In this document: one piece after another, positions 17,648-26,277 of the stretch | Layout of the letters: each line of letters starts with the position of its first letter | How positions within the stretch are numbered: position 1 is the first letter of the stretch | NCBI GenBank assembly: GCA_029252325.1 | Contig: JAQXBQ010000084.1 | Span: 1-38,082 of the forward strand | Origin: Akkermansiaceae bacterium | Lineage (GTDB): Bacteria; Verrucomicrobiota; Verrucomicrobiia; Verrucomicrobiales; Akkermansiaceae | DNA length: 38,082 nt | Direction of reading: 5' to 3' | The notes under the pieces: generated by a model | Told to the model about the DNA's origin: nothing | Seen by the model: only the letters and a program-made list of their open reading frames with translations | The model's database searches: none | Made by a program: the position numbers and the translations under genes

Positions 17648-17798
17648 CCCGTGTTGCTTGCTATGGGTGCGATACTAGTTGTCGGGTGTGGTCTGCGTCA
17701 AGCCAATCTACTGTGTGCATGAACTGCCTATTTTAGGCTGAAAATGTCAGTTTACTTTTAAAAGATCGATTTTCTTAATTCGGTTTGATGTCTAGTCC

Positions 17799-17815
17799 AT
17801 AGCCTGTCAGGCTAT
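17799..17815. promoter_or_regulatory. 17-bp palindrome atagcctg-t-caggctat just upstream of the CDS at 17821 (candidate operator or translational hairpin)
   Basis: Perfect 8-bp arms around a central t, ending 5 nt before the ATG at 17821. Confidence 0.45.
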
Positions 17816-17820
17816 CTGCA

Positions 17821-18864
17821 ATGATTTCCCGTAAGAAGATTCATTACGAAGCCACAGGCTGGTTGGGCCAATATCTGTATCACTTTGGACGATATTCAAG
17901 CATTCCGCTGGTTTATGACGATTTGTTGCGTTTCACCGGCTCTATCCCTTATGAGGACCCTAAAGGGCGGGAGACGCTCTGGCTTACGGTGATGTATCCT
18001 CATGAGGTGATGATGGAGCTACGGCCTCAGTTGACGAAAATTTACACTGACTTGAAGGTTGGGGGAGATTCAACTCACCATGAACACCTGACGGTTGACC
18101 GCATTGATTTTGGGGAGTTCGGAAACTCTAGGCCATTTAGAATTCGCATTACGAATCAATATAATGATAACTCAGATTATTTTTATGTGAAGCATGCGGA
18201 TGCATCTCGTATTTATGGCCTGGAGCTTGAACACATTTTATCGCCGAATAGGATTAACTATCTGGCCCGTGGCAATACTCTGATTGAGGAGCATATTGCC
18301 GGTATCCCCGGTGACACATTCATCAATCAGTATTTGCCTAAACCTGAAATTAACAAGGTGCGGGTGGCGAAAGAGTTTGTGAAGTTTAATGAGCGATGCT
18401 TTATCCGTCTGCTTGGTGATATGCGTTCAGTCAACTATGTGTTAGAAATAACACCTGACTTTGAAGCGGTGCAATATCGCGTCAGGCCGATTGACTTCGA
18501 TCAGCAAAGTTATCACGGCAGGGCTAAGACTTACATGGCGTATCATTTTGACAGTAATAAGGTGGTTACCAGAATGAGCTTTCGAGAGATGAACCGCCAG
18601 ACCATTGCTCAATACGCTGAGGAGGAGCGTACTCAAATGGCGCGTCGTGCGCGGGCGGAGCGTGCTAGGCTTCAGGCATTGCTGAGGACGATGGAGAGGG
18701 AGGAGCTTGCTCCGATGGAAAATATTATCCGCCTCAGAAATGGTCTAAATCGTATACATAGCACTGACCGATTCACAGAATGTGAAACGATGGGGGCATT
18801 AACGAAAAAGCATATCGATTTGATGCTTTTTGATTCTGATTTTTCCTATCAGGTAGGTCGTTAG
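17821..18864 (+). CDS. Conserved-looking protein of unknown function (weak kinase-like signature)
   Basis: 347-aa open frame with balanced composition; contains LGDMRSVNYVLEI...VRPIDFDQQS, similar in layout to a catalytic loop plus DFD segment. Confidence 0.65.
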   Translation: MISRKKIHYEATGWLGQYLYHFGRYSSIPLVYDDLLRFTGSIPYEDPKGRETLWLTVMYPHEVMMELRPQLTKIYTDLKVGGDSTHHEHLTVDRIDFGEFGNSRPFRIRITNQYNDNSDYFYVKHADASRIYGLELEHILSPNRINYLARGNTLIEEHIAGIPGDTFINQYLPKPEINKVRVAKEFVKFNERCFIRLLGDMRSVNYVLEITPDFEAVQYRVRPIDFDQQSYHGRAKTYMAYHFDSNKVVTRMSFREMNRQTIAQYAEEERTQMARRARAERARLQALLRTMEREELAPMENIIRLRNGLNRIHSTDRFTECETMGALTKKHIDLMLFDSDFSYQVGR

Positions 18865-18883
18865 TTTTTGTCCATGCTGCCAA

Positions 18884-20011
18884 TTATTTGCAGCGTGACA
18901 GCGTAGCCAGAGCGTAACCAGTACCATAAGCATAATGGTAATTATAGAGTGGATAGTCCCACCAGCAGCCGTTCTTTTCTTGTTTCGAAATGATTAAAGC
19001 TGAGAGCTTTTGTTTCCACTTGGCTTGTTCTGCTTGAGGCAGGAAAGAAATACACTCTGAGGCGTAGTAGTGGCCATAGAAGTAAAAGTAACCCGATACT
19101 GCTGCTGGTGCTTCGTGAGGAATTGGTCGTTTGCGACCATGATCAAGCCAACCCTGACGGTCAAAAAGTCTTTGTAACCACGTGCGAATAACTTCGTTGG
19201 TGACCTCGGCATCACCGAATTTTTTCAGAGCAGCATTGCATGCTTGCGAGCGTCCGAGGGATCCTGCTGGTCTGTTGATTGGCCGACGCGGAGCCCATCT
19301 ATGTCTGAAGGAGTAGGTATATGAAAAATCTGGATTGCGCTGTAGTTGAATTGATTGGACGGCGCGCTTGACGACTACCGAGGGCAGTTCAATTGTCATA
19401 GTGGTGGCGGCGTCATGCATAGCGAGCAATGCCGTGGCTGTTGTGAAGCTCATGATACTACCGGAGGGTTTTGCGGTGACATGCTCAAAGTCATAATAGC
19501 CCCACCCTTTGTTGACGTCTTCGTGGCGTTCTAAGCGTTTGATTTGAATGAGGGCCTGGCGACGATACTCCTCTCTCTTGGCAGGATCATTATGGCAGCG
19601 ATAGAGTGATGCCAAGGCACGAAGGCTGTATGCGTGTGCCCAGATACTGTAGGTTGCTCGAGGGTTTATGTTGCGTACATTGGGAAGCGTTTTCAATAAC
19701 CATGCTTCACCACGTGTGATCGAGGCAAGTGTGACCGCACGCTGATCTCCGGTTTCTAGTAATCCGTGAAGAGCGAGTGAGGAGCTCGCCACCTGAAATG
19801 CTTGATGGGCGTCGGGAACTGGAGCGTAAATGTTTAGCCCTTTGGTAAGGGTTGCATTTCCCCATGAGCCATTCGTGTTTTGGTGCGACACCAAAAAGTC
19901 GACGCCTCTTTTGATGGAGTGATCAATATCAACGTTGCTCTTATGGGCCGCTTGATCTGCACAAGTGGTAGCGGTCGCTAGAATGCCAGTGAGGAGAATG
20001 ATTTTGACCAT
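18884..20011 (-). CDS. Secreted prenyltransferase/squalene-oxidase-repeat-like (alpha/alpha toroid) protein
   Basis: Signal peptide; QW-like repeats: IKRGVDFLVSHQNTNGSWGN, KNGCWWDYPLYNYHYAYGTGYALATLSR, GYFYFYGHYYASEC. Confidence 0.72.
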   Translation of the reverse strand: MVKIILLTGILATATTCADQAAHKSNVDIDHSIKRGVDFLVSHQNTNGSWGNATLTKGLNIYAPVPDAHQAFQVASSSLALHGLLETGDQRAVTLASITRGEAWLLKTLPNVRNINPRATYSIWAHAYSLRALASLYRCHNDPAKREEYRRQALIQIKRLERHEDVNKGWGYYDFEHVTAKPSGSIMSFTTATALLAMHDAATTMTIELPSVVVKRAVQSIQLQRNPDFSYTYSFRHRWAPRRPINRPAGSLGRSQACNAALKKFGDAEVTNEVIRTWLQRLFDRQGWLDHGRKRPIPHEAPAAVSGYFYFYGHYYASECISFLPQAEQAKWKQKLSALIISKQEKNGCWWDYPLYNYHYAYGTGYALATLSRCK

Positions 20012-20044
20012 GGCATTGATAGGCTTATGAGCTTTTTAATGGGG

Positions 20045-21436
20045 TCACTTTACGATGACTTGGCCTTTGTCGAGGCCTTGGGTGATGACAGCTGATTTCT
20101 TGTTGGAGGCTCCTACCACTACTTTACGTGTCGATGATTTACCATCAGCCAGCTTTACCTGAACGCTATGACCACCATCCACGGTTTCCTGAAGATAAGC
20201 AACGGGTACTTGGATAGCTTCTGCGATCACTTGGCTGATGATTTTGACCTCGGCTTTCATGCCCGGAACTACACTCATTCCAGAAGGGAGGGTGGCTGTG
20301 ATAGTTGTAAGATATAGCTTTTTAGTGGAGGGGTAGCTGGCAACATCATTTACCTGTACAGGAAAGCGCTGGTAGGGATTGAGCTTCGTGCTTGCATACC
20401 CTGAGGCGGCTTTGCTTAACCCTGTTAGTTTTTCCTCGCTGGCAAGTGAGTATAGCTGGAGCGGAGTGTTTGTGGGGATAATGGTCATCAGCGTGGTGTG
20501 CGCCTTAAGTTTGTGACCAATACTTAGAATTTTTGTGGAGGCTTCGGTAGTCCACTTTCCATTTTGGATTTCGCCATAATAGACGATGCCATCGATGGGT
20601 GATGTGATCGACATCATCGTTCTGTCTGTTTTTAGCCTAGTAAGTTTGTTTTTGTTGTCCTGCAGATCTTTGGCGGCTTTCTCGGCAGTTTGCTGTTTGA
20701 TCTGAAGCTCTCTGGGTAGCTTTTGTTTTGCTTCGGAGTTGGCGATGCGGGCATCTTTTGCGGCACGCTTCTTGGACTCGAGCTTGCGGGGGATGTCGGT
20801 GTTGAGTGTGTGGTCTGCATTTATACGTGAGGTCTTAAGAGCAAACTGAGCACGATCTACATAGTAACGTGCACGTTTAAGTATCATCTCCTCAGTTTCC
20901 TCGGTTTTGTCATCTTCGCTGTACATTTTGAGGAGTTGCTCGAGCTCCTCTTGTTGTGAGGAGAGGTAAAATTCGGAGCTCAGCACATTGCGTTTAGCCG
21001 TATCAATCTCAAGTGCGTGATGCGTTTTTAAGTAGTGTGCTAGGTTTTCGCTAGCTTCACGCTCAAGACGCTCAAATGTGGAGAGGCTGCGAGGGGTTGT
21101 AATTTTTAGTTGCTCGAGCTGTTGTTGTGTTTGGGCAAGATTGAGTGTTTCCGTAGTGATTGATTTTGCGAGAGTAGCGATTTGTTCATCTATATCACCA
21201 GTATCGCTGCCGATGAGGAGGTCGCCTTTTTTTACCTTATCACCGTGTTTGGCCAGTGAGACAATCGTGTAGTCACCCCACTCTTCTGGGCTAATGTGCA
21301 AGGCCTCGGATTTTGAAGGCAAGAAAACTGCCTGCAGGGGGGTCTCGATATGGAATGCTTCGGCTGTGACAGTATGTTCATCTGCATAAGCACTCTGAAT
21401 GCCGATGAGAGTAATAATGGAGAGTAAGTAGCGCAT
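20045..21436 (-). CDS. HlyD/RND-type periplasmic adaptor (membrane fusion-like) protein
   Basis: Signal peptide; long coiled-coil; barrel-sandwich-like SPIDGIVYYGEIQNGKW; C-terminal VAYLQETVDGGHSVQVKLADGKSSTRKVVVGASNKKSAVITQGLDKGQVIV. Confidence 0.82.
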   Translation of the reverse strand: MRYLLSIITLIGIQSAYADEHTVTAEAFHIETPLQAVFLPSKSEALHISPEEWGDYTIVSLAKHGDKVKKGDLLIGSDTGDIDEQIATLAKSITTETLNLAQTQQQLEQLKITTPRSLSTFERLEREASENLAHYLKTHHALEIDTAKRNVLSSEFYLSSQQEELEQLLKMYSEDDKTEETEEMILKRARYYVDRAQFALKTSRINADHTLNTDIPRKLESKKRAAKDARIANSEAKQKLPRELQIKQQTAEKAAKDLQDNKNKLTRLKTDRTMMSITSPIDGIVYYGEIQNGKWTTEASTKILSIGHKLKAHTTLMTIIPTNTPLQLYSLASEEKLTGLSKAASGYASTKLNPYQRFPVQVNDVASYPSTKKLYLTTITATLPSGMSVVPGMKAEVKIISQVIAEAIQVPVAYLQETVDGGHSVQVKLADGKSSTRKVVVGASNKKSAVITQGLDKGQVIVK

Positions 21437-21499
21437 GATGAAAGCTCAATAAGAAGGGATATATTGGGGGGGCGTGTGTGGTCTGTGAAGCAGATAGTT

Positions 21500-22183
21500 T
21501 TAATACGACTTCTTCCGCGCTAACCATATGGTATGGGTCCGCCGTTTGCTGCCTTTGTGCGCTGCCGCGACGGTATTCTCGCTGACATCAAAGCCAGCTT
21601 TGCGGAGTAATTTGGTGAATGCCTTGTCCGTGCGTGCCGACCATACGGCTAAAATGCCACCACCTTTGAGGGCTTGTTGGATTTCACGCAATCCATTGAG
21701 TGAGTATATGGAATCATTTTTTTTGCCATGGAAGGCAGAAGGTCCATTATCGACATCTAGCAGTATAGCGTGGTATTCGCCGCTAGCTTGTCGGATTAGT
21801 TTTTGAACAGGCTGAATCTTTATAGTGATGCGCTCATCATCAAGTAGTCCTGGGTTGAGGCAGGCGAGGTGAGTTCGATTCCAAGTTTCGATATCAGCGG
21901 TCAATTCTGAAACAATGAATTGAGCTTTCTTGGCGGGTAAGGCTTTTGTTGCTGCCGCGAGGGTGAAGCCCATGCCGAGACCGCCAACGAGTATGCGAGG
22001 CTGATTGACTGGGCGAAATGGTGAGCAGGCAAGCTCTGCTAATGTTTCCTCTGAACCATGCGAAAAAGAGGTCATTAATTGTTCTCCGTGAGAACAAATC
22101 ATAAAGGTGCCGTCGTGTTCGATTAATTCGAGTGGCTCACCCTCGGGGGTTTTGCACTCTGCGAGTTTAAGGTAAGGTTTCAT
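21500..22183 (-). CDS. Spermidine synthase-like (class I SAM-binding fold) protein
   Basis: RILVGGLGMGFTLAAATKALP...FIVSELTADIETWNR...YHAILLDVDNGPSAF...LKGGGILAVWSA. Confidence 0.75.
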   Translation of the reverse strand: MKPYLKLAECKTPEGEPLELIEHDGTFMICSHGEQLMTSFSHGSEETLAELACSPFRPVNQPRILVGGLGMGFTLAAATKALPAKKAQFIVSELTADIETWNRTHLACLNPGLLDDERITIKIQPVQKLIRQASGEYHAILLDVDNGPSAFHGKKNDSIYSLNGLREIQQALKGGGILAVWSARTDKAFTKLLRKAGFDVSENTVAAAHKGSKRRTHTIWLARKKSY

Positions 22184-22314
22184 TATTTATTGGCGAGCTG
22201 GTGTGATCAATGATGCTAAAAGTGATGTATGTCAGAGCTCAGGGAGGCTTAACAATAACCAAATGCTAAAATTAAGCAGTTGAAAATCAACCCTATTTCA
22301 GTCAACGTATTGGC

Positions 22315-22494
22315 ATGAAAAAAATCTGTTCGTCACTTCTATTATTGGTCTCATTGCTCTCTCTGAGCTCATGCAACACATTCATTGGTTTGGGACGTGA
22401 TATCGAAAGACTGGGCGAAGGAATGCAGAACAAGGCAGATGGTAAAACTTGGTCTGGTAATCAGAGTCAGGCCCCAGCAGATTCGCCCTATTAA
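22315..22494 (+). CDS. Entericidin-like small lipoprotein
   Basis: Read by hand: MKKICSSLLLLVSLLSLSSCNTFIGLGRDIERLGEGMQNKADGKTWSGNQSQAPADSPY*. Lipobox LSSC followed by CNTxxGxGRDIxxxGxG as in the EcnA/EcnB family. 59 aa, below the ORF-track cutoff. Confidence 0.82.
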   Translation: MKKICSSLLLLVSLLSLSSCNTFIGLGRDIERLGEGMQNKADGKTWSGNQSQAPADSPY

Positions 22495-22534
22495 ATGCGG
22501 CTTTTTCAGTAAATGTTGGCAGGCTGTAGAGCAA

Positions 22535-24061
22535 CTAGTTGCTTGGGGTGATGCGAGGAATAATTACTGGGAAGGTTGAGTTTGCCCTGCGGATGCGTAG
22601 TTCTGTATCCTGCTTTGCTGCGGAAGCGATCAAGCGCAGTAGGAAGTCGTCGCTGCGATCAACTAAGTTGTTGTTGATGGCCAAGACTTGATCCCCAATC
22701 GCTAACTTGTCGGCTAGCCGACTGGTTGGGCTGATTTTTGATACGATGACATTGCCTGCTCCCCTTGATCGTTCGGCAGGGCTGGTGTCGCGCACATACA
22801 AACCAATGGCCTCAAGAATAGCTTGTGGATCTAGGTTGATGTCGGCTTCTGATCGTTCTTTTTCCAGCTTGATGTCGTCCTTTTTGTAATCAGTGGCTTT
22901 GCCAATGATTGCACGCAAGGAGCTTTTGGCGCCTTGGCGCCAGATCTCGAGTATAACTTCCTCGTTAATGGTGCTGCGCTGAATCAGTCCGATGAGCTGA
23001 CTCATACTTTGAACAGCGGTGCCTTGGTAGCTGATAACGACATCATCGATTTTGAGCCCAGCTTTGGTGGCGGGAGAGTCTGGGGCAAGTCCCATGACGG
23101 AGACTCCTCCTGGGGTTTGATAACCGTAATTTTCACGTGAGTATGGATCCAAATCTCTCAGTGCCATGCCCAAGAATCCACGGCTGGGACGCCCTTTCGC
23201 TAGAATAGATTGCAATGTTTTGAACGCGTCATTGGATGGGATTGCAAACCCAATACCTTGAAAGCCAGGGTTTTTCTTGTCGCTAGAATAAATACGTGAG
23301 TTGATTCCGATGATCTCTCCGCTGACGTTTACCAGTGGCCCACCAGAATTACCTGGATTGATGGGCGCAGATGTTTGCAGGAGGTCGACCTGTATGTCTG
23401 AGATGGGTCGTTTCTTAGCCGAGATTTTTCCATCTGTGACTGATGTGCCTATGCCAAAAGGGTTCCCGATAGCGAATACAGCATGACCAACTTCTATTTT
23501 TGATGAATCTCCAAATTTCAGGGCCTGAAATGGACCACGATTATCTATTTTGAGAACGGCAATGTCCACGGTTTCATCGGTGCCTATGACTGAAGCGCCG
23601 TGAACGGTGCCGTCATGTAAGGTGAGACGAATGCGTGGGTTCCCCTGAATCACGTGGTGGTTGGTAAGGACGTGGCCTTCCTCGGTTACGATGACCCCAG
23701 ACCCTTGACCTTGAAAGGTGCGTGGTTGAATCCACGTGCGCCCATAGAAATCTCGGAATCGCTCTCTCCGTATACCTGAGGTATCGATGCTGACAACTGA
23801 TGGCACAACAGCTTCGACGAGTGCGGCACTCTCTCGATTGATGGCAGAGAGCACTTGTACTTTTTCTGAGGCGATCACAGGCGCTAAGCGGAGAGTGAAT
23901 TCCCCATTTTCCTCGGTATTTCCCACCGTGCCACCAGATAGGATATCGATGATGCTATCTCCATTTTGGATTTTGCGGGTAACAAAAACTGCCAAAAAGG
24001 CGCATACAAAAACAGCTAGCAGGATCAGGAAGCGTCGAAATCCGTTGTTCATCTGGGTCAA
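22535..24061 (-). CDS. HtrA/DegP-like trypsin-type serine protease with two PDZ domains
   Basis: Triad motifs LTNHHVI (H), DETVDIAVLKI (D), PINPGNSGGPL (S); C-terminal PDZ segments GGVSVMGLAPDSPATKAGLKIDDVVISYQG and VIVSKISPTSRLADKLAIGDQVLAINN; N-terminal membrane anchor. Confidence 0.94.
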   Translation of the reverse strand: MTQMNNGFRRFLILLAVFVCAFLAVFVTRKIQNGDSIIDILSGGTVGNTEENGEFTLRLAPVIASEKVQVLSAINRESAALVEAVVPSVVSIDTSGIRRERFRDFYGRTWIQPRTFQGQGSGVIVTEEGHVLTNHHVIQGNPRIRLTLHDGTVHGASVIGTDETVDIAVLKIDNRGPFQALKFGDSSKIEVGHAVFAIGNPFGIGTSVTDGKISAKKRPISDIQVDLLQTSAPINPGNSGGPLVNVSGEIIGINSRIYSSDKKNPGFQGIGFAIPSNDAFKTLQSILAKGRPSRGFLGMALRDLDPYSRENYGYQTPGGVSVMGLAPDSPATKAGLKIDDVVISYQGTAVQSMSQLIGLIQRSTINEEVILEIWRQGAKSSLRAIIGKATDYKKDDIKLEKERSEADINLDPQAILEAIGLYVRDTSPAERSRGAGNVIVSKISPTSRLADKLAIGDQVLAINNNLVDRSDDFLLRLIASAAKQDTELRIRRANSTFPVIIPRITPSN

Positions 24062-24195
24062 TCAGTAAAGGGTTGTATACCACGCTAAGTGCGAAGTAAT
24101 GAAACAATATTCATTGAGACGGTAATGAATGCAATGGGAAAAAGAGCTCGGCTTATTCCTACCTGCTTTCCTCGTATCCACTGTGCCGGATAAAT

Positions 24196-24248
24196 ATCAC
24201 AAACAATTTTCTTGGTTCAGATTGAACCCATTAAGGATTGTTTGTGAT
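24196..24248. other. Nested inverted repeat between the Lon-like gene and the htrA-like gene
   Basis: Outer arms atcacaaacaat (24196-24207) and attgtttgtgat (24237-24248), 12 bp, exact; inner hairpin ggttca-gat-tgaacc (24214-24228), exact. Confidence 0.7.
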
Positions 24249-24254
24249 CTGAGC

Positions 24255-26129
24255 TTAAGAATCTTTGTCGATTTGATCAATTGCCATGAGGCGTTCGATC
24301 AGAGAAACTCCGTTGCGCTGCATTTCCTCCAATAGCTTTTCCGCTTTCTGCTTTGTTGCTTCATTATTGCTGCGTTTCGCAATCCGCTCTTTTAGAGTGG
24401 CTAGTTTATCGAGGTCACTCGTTAGATCGATTGCATCCTCGAATAGCTCTTGATCGTCTCGGTCGACGATGGGTTCCAGCTTGTCGAGCTTTGCTCGCAA
24501 CTCATCGTGGCTTTTTTTCAGACTCTGAATGTTATCTTTGCCTGATGTATTTTTGAGTGCACTATTGAGCTCTTCGGCGAGAGGTTGTAGCACTAAGCGA
24601 AAGGTTGTTGTGTCGAGATGAATAGGTCTGTTACCACTACCCTGTAGCAGAAGCGTCTCGGCTGATAGATGCGATGGGTTGAGCGCAAGGGTTTCTTCTA
24701 GTTTGCTGCGTATGGCATGATCTGCAGCTAGTTGGGCGACGTTTTTGTCTATTCCTAGTTTTTGGATCGCGCTAAAAATTTCACCAGCTTGCTGAAATTG
24801 CTCGTTACTTTTTACAACGGCGGCTTCGAGTGCTTCTTCGATATTTGATACTGACAAAACTTCCCAGTGGGTGAAGAAATCGGGCTCTTTGAATACGAGA
24901 AGCTGCTTCATGATCTCAAGGCTTTGAGTTGAAACGATGAGTCTACCACCATCAGAGCTGTTCCTTAAGGTGCTTAGTGAGCTCCAGAAATTTTCAGGTT
25001 CGATGACCTTACCCTTGTCGTCGATGTCAGCCAAAATGCAGAGACCATCTTTTAACGGTCGATTGGCCAGCGAGGCATTAAGCATTAATGCTAACGGAGC
25101 GGTCAATGAGATTGGTTGTTTTCTGTTGAAGCTTCCATTGGTAAATTTTACTAGCCCCTGAGAGCTCGGAACAATTGAATACTTGTTTGTTAATATTTTT
25201 ATCAGCTTAGAATCCAGTTCTGGATCTTGAGTGTTTGTGTAAGCCAGTTTGATGAACGGTGTATTGTCCTTTTTTGAATCTGATGGTTTGAGGGAGAGGC
25301 TTATACGTGCCAATTGTACGACGATGGGCTCTTCCTCAGCTGTTGTTTCGTCATCAAAGACGTCAATTAGATCACTGTCTTCATTTTTGATATTAATGGG
25401 GAGGAGAATAAATTGTGTTGTGAGGTGAAACTGTGATTTGGCTTTTTGTGACAGGTCCCGTTTCTTGGGTGATGCAAGCGCGGGTTTTTTGACTTGTGTG
25501 CGTGGAGCAGGCTTTGTTGGCAGTGAGACTTGCTTTGGGGCTGTCACTTTTTCAGCAGCTCGGTAAGCAGCGATTGAGGGAAGGATGTCTTTCCAATCGG
25601 CTGTGTCTTCGTCTCCATTGGTTTTTGGCTGCATGGTTTTGCAGGCATCTTTTATCAGGCGTGCCAATTGATTGGCTTGCGCCCCAGCGCGTGGTTGAGA
25701 AAGCAGACTCTGTGTTTCCTGAGCATCATTGAGGCATTGTGTGATCAGGTGTTGAGGTGTGGCAGGTGATACTTTGCCCAAAGATAACGCTTTGCTGATC
25801 TCGTATGGACGTTTGTTTTTGGGATCGAGCTGCATGGCGAGCATGAGCAACCTGGCACTCGCAAGTTGGTTTGCCGGCGAAGCATCGTGCTTTCTTTGGG
25901 CAATAATGGCTAGTGATTTCCCGAGTTGTTGGCTGCGGTGCTGTGGAAGAGGGATCTCCTCGAGTTGAAACAACTCAGTGGTGTGGTCTGGTTCGATATA
26001 GGAAGCCGCCTGAGTAGTGCTAATCAGAGAGGTGTGCACTAGCGCAGCTATCAGTAACACCACTGGAAATGGGCCTGAACAGCAACTTGCTGGTTTAGGC
26101 TGAATAAAACTAATGAATTGGATGAGCAT
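24255..26129 (-). CDS. Secreted protein with degenerate Lon (S16)-like domain
   Basis: Signal-peptide-like N-terminus. Central region LTAPLALMLNASLANRPLKDGLCILADIDDKGKVIEPENFWSSLSTLRN...GGRLIVSTQSLEIMKQLL...EVLSVSNIEEALEAA resembles Lon proteolytic-domain strands (DVAVTGEIDLRGRV...GGxxxKLxxA). Confidence 0.55.
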   Translation of the reverse strand: MLIQFISFIQPKPASCCSGPFPVVLLIAALVHTSLISTTQAASYIEPDHTTELFQLEEIPLPQHRSQQLGKSLAIIAQRKHDASPANQLASARLLMLAMQLDPKNKRPYEISKALSLGKVSPATPQHLITQCLNDAQETQSLLSQPRAGAQANQLARLIKDACKTMQPKTNGDEDTADWKDILPSIAAYRAAEKVTAPKQVSLPTKPAPRTQVKKPALASPKKRDLSQKAKSQFHLTTQFILLPINIKNEDSDLIDVFDDETTAEEEPIVVQLARISLSLKPSDSKKDNTPFIKLAYTNTQDPELDSKLIKILTNKYSIVPSSQGLVKFTNGSFNRKQPISLTAPLALMLNASLANRPLKDGLCILADIDDKGKVIEPENFWSSLSTLRNSSDGGRLIVSTQSLEIMKQLLVFKEPDFFTHWEVLSVSNIEEALEAAVVKSNEQFQQAGEIFSAIQKLGIDKNVAQLAADHAIRSKLEETLALNPSHLSAETLLLQGSGNRPIHLDTTTFRLVLQPLAEELNSALKNTSGKDNIQSLKKSHDELRAKLDKLEPIVDRDDQELFEDAIDLTSDLDKLATLKERIAKRSNNEATKQKAEKLLEEMQRNGVSLIERLMAIDQIDKDS

Positions 26130-26277
26130 AAGGCGGGTAGGAGCGAAACGTCAATATCTACCCTACATAGTCTTTGAACGCTGTATATCAAGGTCGAATC
26201 GCTTATCTGCATGTAATCGTAGTCACAAAGATTATTTTATGCGTGATGTCTTGGCTCGGCTGTGGTTTGGATAGAGC

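Noticed and set aside
22385-22579. 64-aa plus-strand ORF
   Set aside because: Out of frame with, and overlapping, the better supported entericidin-like ORF at 22315-22494.
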